Of a DNA stretch of 64,000 nucleotides, positions 61,201 through 64,000 are shown piece by piece (position 1 is the first letter of the stretch; each line of letters begins with the position of its first letter). Source of the DNA: Rhodococcus sp. OK302 (lineage in GTDB: Bacteria > Actinomycetota > Actinomycetes > Mycobacteriales > Mycobacteriaceae); the NCBI RefSeq assembly GCF_002245895.1, contig NZ_NPJZ01000001.1, forward strand, positions 4,519,501 through 4,583,500, in the 5' to 3' direction. Position numbers and translations under genes: made by a program. Below the pieces are notes generated by a model. It worked only from the letters and a program-made list of their open reading frames with translations. It ran no database searches and was not told where the DNA came from.

Positions 61201-64000
61201 TCATCGCCTCGAGTTGACCGAGTTCAAGTGGCGATTAAGAAGCGGACCCAAGATTGCGAGGCCCTGAGGACTCGTCATCTGCTCATGTCTGGTTGAAACT
61301 CGATACTCGAGTACATCACCGGTAATTCGATCCTTCCACCTCGCTGCGCCGGACTCAGCATCAAAACCTTGCTCTTCACCGGAATCTGTTGTTGCACTGA
61401 AGAAAAGAAGCTCAGAGACATCCAGCAACGACGGCTGGTGCGCGAGAGCCCCATCGACGAGATCGCAGTACTGTCGGTACAACGTCTCGAGATGAGCCGC
61501 CGTCAGTGACGCAAACAGTCCACCCTTGTGGCGCAACAACTCCGCCGCCTGTTCCGCCGCCACCTCTTCACCGGCTTCGAAAGTATCCACGGCACCGAAC
61601 TCGGCGACCAACCCGGCGATCGTGGGCGTTTCGGCAACGGGCCCAGTTTCGTCCATCAAGCGACTGTCCATCATGGCGAGTGTCGCCACGTCATCACCCT
61701 CACGTACGAGCTGAACCGCCATCGCATGCGCAATCTGACCCCCCACCGAATAACCGAGCAGGTGATAGGGCCCGTGCGGCTGTACGGACCTGATTTCGCT
61801 GACGTAGCGTTCGGCAAGTTCGTCGAGCGAGGTGTAGTGCAGCCCGGGATCGGTCAGTGCCGGTGATTGGATTCCGTAGATCGGTCGGTCGTTGTCGACG
61901 TAGTGCACCAATCCGCTGAAACACCAAGCCAGACCGATTGCCGGGTGAATACAGAAGAGTGGATTTCGGTTCCCGTTGGCACGCAACGGAAGCAGTACCG
62001 CAAGTGCGGAGTCGGCCTCAGCCGGCTCAGCACCGCGTGTAGCGATCCGGTGAGTCAGAGACTCGGGTGTCGAATGCGTCAATATCCACTGGACCGGAAC
62101 ATCGACGGAAATCGATTCATGCAGCCGCGCAGCCACACTCGCCGCCATCAACGAGTTCCCGCCGAGGGCAAAGAAGTTGTCGTCTGCACCAACTCGCGAT
62201 GTCCCGAGTTCGGCGGCGAACGCGGCTGCCACAGCAGATTCGGTACCCTCGCTCGGTTCCCGGAACTCTGCTCGGCCCGCTTCGAAGTCCGGCGTCGGCA
62301 ACGCAGCGCGATCGATCTTTCCGTTGACCGTGAGCGGCATTGCATCGAGCACCATGACCGTCGCCGGCAGCATCTGCGGAGCCAACCGCTCGCCCACGAA
62401 GGAGAGGACCTCCGTCGAGTCCAGGGCCACGCCGGGCCGAGGAGTCACGTAGCCGACCAATCGATCGCCACTCCTCTCATCGCTGCGAACCGCAGCGACA
62501 GCCCTGGTCACGCCCTTGCACGCCAAGAGTGCCGATTCAACCTCGCCAAGCTCGATACGAGAACCACGAACCTTCACCTGTAAGTCGGAACGACCGACAT
62601 AGTCCAGCGCCAAACCATGACCCGGGCGCCGCAACCACCGGACAACATCGCCCGTCCGATACATTCGTCGACCCGAGCTGCCAAATGGATCAGCGACAAA
62701 CCGCGACGCCGTCAACCCCATCCGATTGCGGTATCCGCGTGCCAAACACGGACCCTCCACGTACAGCTCCCCCGGAACTCCGACAGGAACCGGCCGCAGT
62801 CTGCCGTCGAGAACAACCTCGCCAACCCCACACGTCGGGTCACCGATTGTCACCTTCTCGCCTGCTGCCAACGGCTCGCCGGCGTCCGTCTGGATTGTCG
62901 CCTCGGCCGGACCGTAGGTATTGAACATCCGTCGTCCCGGCGCCCACCGCTCCACCAACTCCGGCGGACAACTCTCGCCCCCGACTACTACCGTCTTCAA
63001 GTCCTCGAGTCCCGCTGGATCTACCGTCCCCAGCAATGACGGCGTCAACGCAGCATGAGTCACTTTCTCCCGCAACAAGATCTCTGCCAACTCATTCCCG
63101 CCGTAGACTTCTGGCGGCACAATGACCAACCGTCCGCCCGACGTAAACGCCCACAATTGTTCCAGGACAGCAGCGTCAAAACTCGGCGACGCAGCGTGCA
63201 ACACCCGCGAATCCGGGCCCAGATCGAACCGAGAACACTGCTCCGCCACCAGATTTGCCAAACCTCGATGCGAGACCACGACACCCTTCGGCACCCCCGT
63301 CGATCCCGACGTGTAGATCACGTAGGCCGCATGATCGATCTCCAGGTTTGCCGTCCGATCAAGATCGTCAACCGGTAAAGCCGACGCCGACCCCAACTCA
63401 CTTTCCGTCACCGGATCGTCAACGACCAACCACTCAACCGAGCCCGGCAACCGATCCCGCCACTCGGAGTTCGTAATACCAAGCGACACAGCCGAATCGT
63501 TGAGCATGTATTCCACTCGGGCGGTCGGATACAACGGATCCACCGGTACAAACGCCGCGCCCGACTTCGCGACCGCTCTCGCCGCAACGACCTCACCGAA
63601 CGACCGCGGAAAGGCCACCGCAACCGACGACTCCGGACCGATACCGCGACTGATCAGCAACCGCGCCAACCGATTCGAATGATCATCGATCTCGCCGTAG
63701 GTCCACTGCCGATCCCCGAACACCACCGCGATCGCAGATCTGTTCTCGGCCCCAGCAGCCAACAACTCCGGCAACACCAGTCCCGGCACAGCGGGACCAC
63801 CCGTCACCGATGTCAACTCGCGATATTCCTCCGGCGACAGCAGATCCAGACGCGCCAACGGCAGATCCGGATCTGCGACGACGGCGTCGAGGACACGACG
63901 AACCCGCTGCAGAATCTCCGCCATCGCGTCGTGGTCGAAGATCTCCGGCAGGTACTTGATTCTCAGGTGCAATGTTGTATCGATGTCCGCGACGAGGCCG
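61201..64000 (-). CDS. Nonribosomal peptide synthetase, terminal module (partial)
   Basis: 933 codons in the window, 5' end beyond the right edge. Order: end of a condensation domain ([12 protein letters not shown]), adenylation domain with [38 protein letters not shown] and NGKID, carrier domain with [14 protein letters not shown] (phosphopantetheine Ser), and a type I thioesterase with [10 protein letters not shown]. The thioesterase shows that this is the last module, releasing the peptide by hydrolysis or cyclisation. hisI follows 96 bp downstream on the same strand. The product is not predictable from one module. Confidence 0.93.
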   Translation of the reverse strand, partial: GLVADIDTTLHLRIKYLPEIFDHDAMAEILQRVRRVLDAVVADPDLPLARLDLLSPEEYRELTSVTGGPAVPGLVLPELLAAGAENRSAIAVVFGDRQWTYGEIDDHSNRLARLLISRGIGPESSVAVAFPRSFGEVVAARAVAKSGAAFVPVDPLYPTARVEYMLNDSAVSLGITNSEWRDRLPGSVEWLVVDDPVTESELGSASALPVDDLDRTANLEIDHAAYVIYTSGSTGVPKGVVVSHRGLANLVAEQCSRFDLGPDSRVLHAASPSFDAAVLEQLWAFTSGGRLVIVPPEVYGGNELAEILLREKVTHAALTPSLLGTVDPAGLEDLKTVVVGGESCPPELVERWAPGRRMFNTYGPAEATIQTDAGEPLAAGEKVTIGDPTCGVGEVVLDGRLRPVPVGVPGELYVEGPCLARGYRNRMGLTASRFVADPFGSSGRRMYRTGDVVRWLRRPGHGLALDYVGRSDLQVKVRGSRIELGEVESALLACKGVTRAVAAVRSDERSGDRLVGYVTPRPGVALDSTEVLSFVGERLAPQMLPATVMVLDAMPLTVNGKIDRAALPTPDFEAGRAEFREPSEGTESAVAAAFAAELGTSRVGADDNFFALGGNSLMAASVAARLHESISVDVPVQWILTHSTPESLTHRIATRGAEPAEADSALAVLLPLRANGNRNPLFCIHPAIGLAWCFSGLVHYVDNDRPIYGIQSPALTDPGLHYTSLDELAERYVSEIRSVQPHGPYHLLGYSVGGQIAHAMAVQLVREGDDVATLAMMDSRLMDETGPVAETPTIAGLVAEFGAVDTFEAGEEVAAEQAAELLRHKGGLFASLTAAHLETLYRQYCDLVDGALAHQPSLLDVSELLFFSATTDSGEEQGFDAESGAARWKDRITGDVLEYRVSTRHEQMTSPQGLAILGPLLNRHLNSVNSRR

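Overview
The window looks like chromosomal DNA of a mycolic-acid actinomycete, most likely Rhodococcus of the erythropolis/qingshengii type. GC is high, GTG starts and 4-nt ATGA/GTGA gene overlaps are common, and the gene order resembles what I recall from mycobacteria: polA next to a PdtaR-type ANTAR regulator, pyk-tesB, gltBD, trpE-(membrane protein)-trpC-trpB-trpA-lgt, bcp beside trpE, and hisI. The genus is inferred from order and protein similarity recalled from memory, not from a search.

Layout. 1-6.4 kb: a partial isopropylmalate dehydrogenase-family gene, a 2H phosphoesterase, an NTF2-like pseudogene, a kinase/ATPase/LuxR fusion regulator, a DUF35 protein, a secreted NlpC/P60 peptidase and a thioredoxin. 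6.5-13.7 kb: a minus-strand exopolysaccharide operon (UDP-glucose dehydrogenase, membrane-anchored beta-helix protein, UDP-glucuronate decarboxylase, GT2 polymerase-like glycosyltransferase, GalE). 13.7-15.26 kb: 1.56 kb with no clear gene but a perfect CRP/GlxR-type site and a strong inverted repeat. 15.3-18.9 kb: polA, pdtaR and a tRNA with an odd architecture. 19-23.5 kb: secreted and hypothetical proteins, an M20 amidohydrolase flanked by an intact and a decayed copy of an AMIN-like lipoprotein gene, and an SRPBCC protein. 23.5-40.5 kb: core metabolism (tesB, pyk, gltD, gltB, two TM2 proteins, lgt, trpA/B/C, Trp-associated membrane protein, trpE, bcp).

40.5-64 kb is accessory: a ring-cleaving dioxygenase with a divergent MarR regulator and a flavoprotein; an arsenic locus (arsR-acr3-arsC) next to an ArsR-GNAT fusion resembling ArsN; a molybdenum hydroxylase operon ending in a membrane-bound double-ABM protein; a DUF222/HNH protein; a TetR remnant; an alpha/beta hydrolase; a multicopper oxidase fused to FG-GAP-like repeats; two further ArsR-family modules (with a VOC protein and with a cation-efflux protein); an F420-type protein; hisI; and the terminal module of an NRPS that runs off the right edge.

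Regulation theme: seven genes (lipoprotein 21480, arsR-GNAT fusion, arsR, HNH, arsR-VOC, smtB-like arsR, hisI) have a -10-like hexamer exactly 6 nt before the start codon and little or no Shine-Dalgarno sequence, the signature of leaderless transcripts. No phage, IS element, CRISPR array or recognisable defence system was seen.
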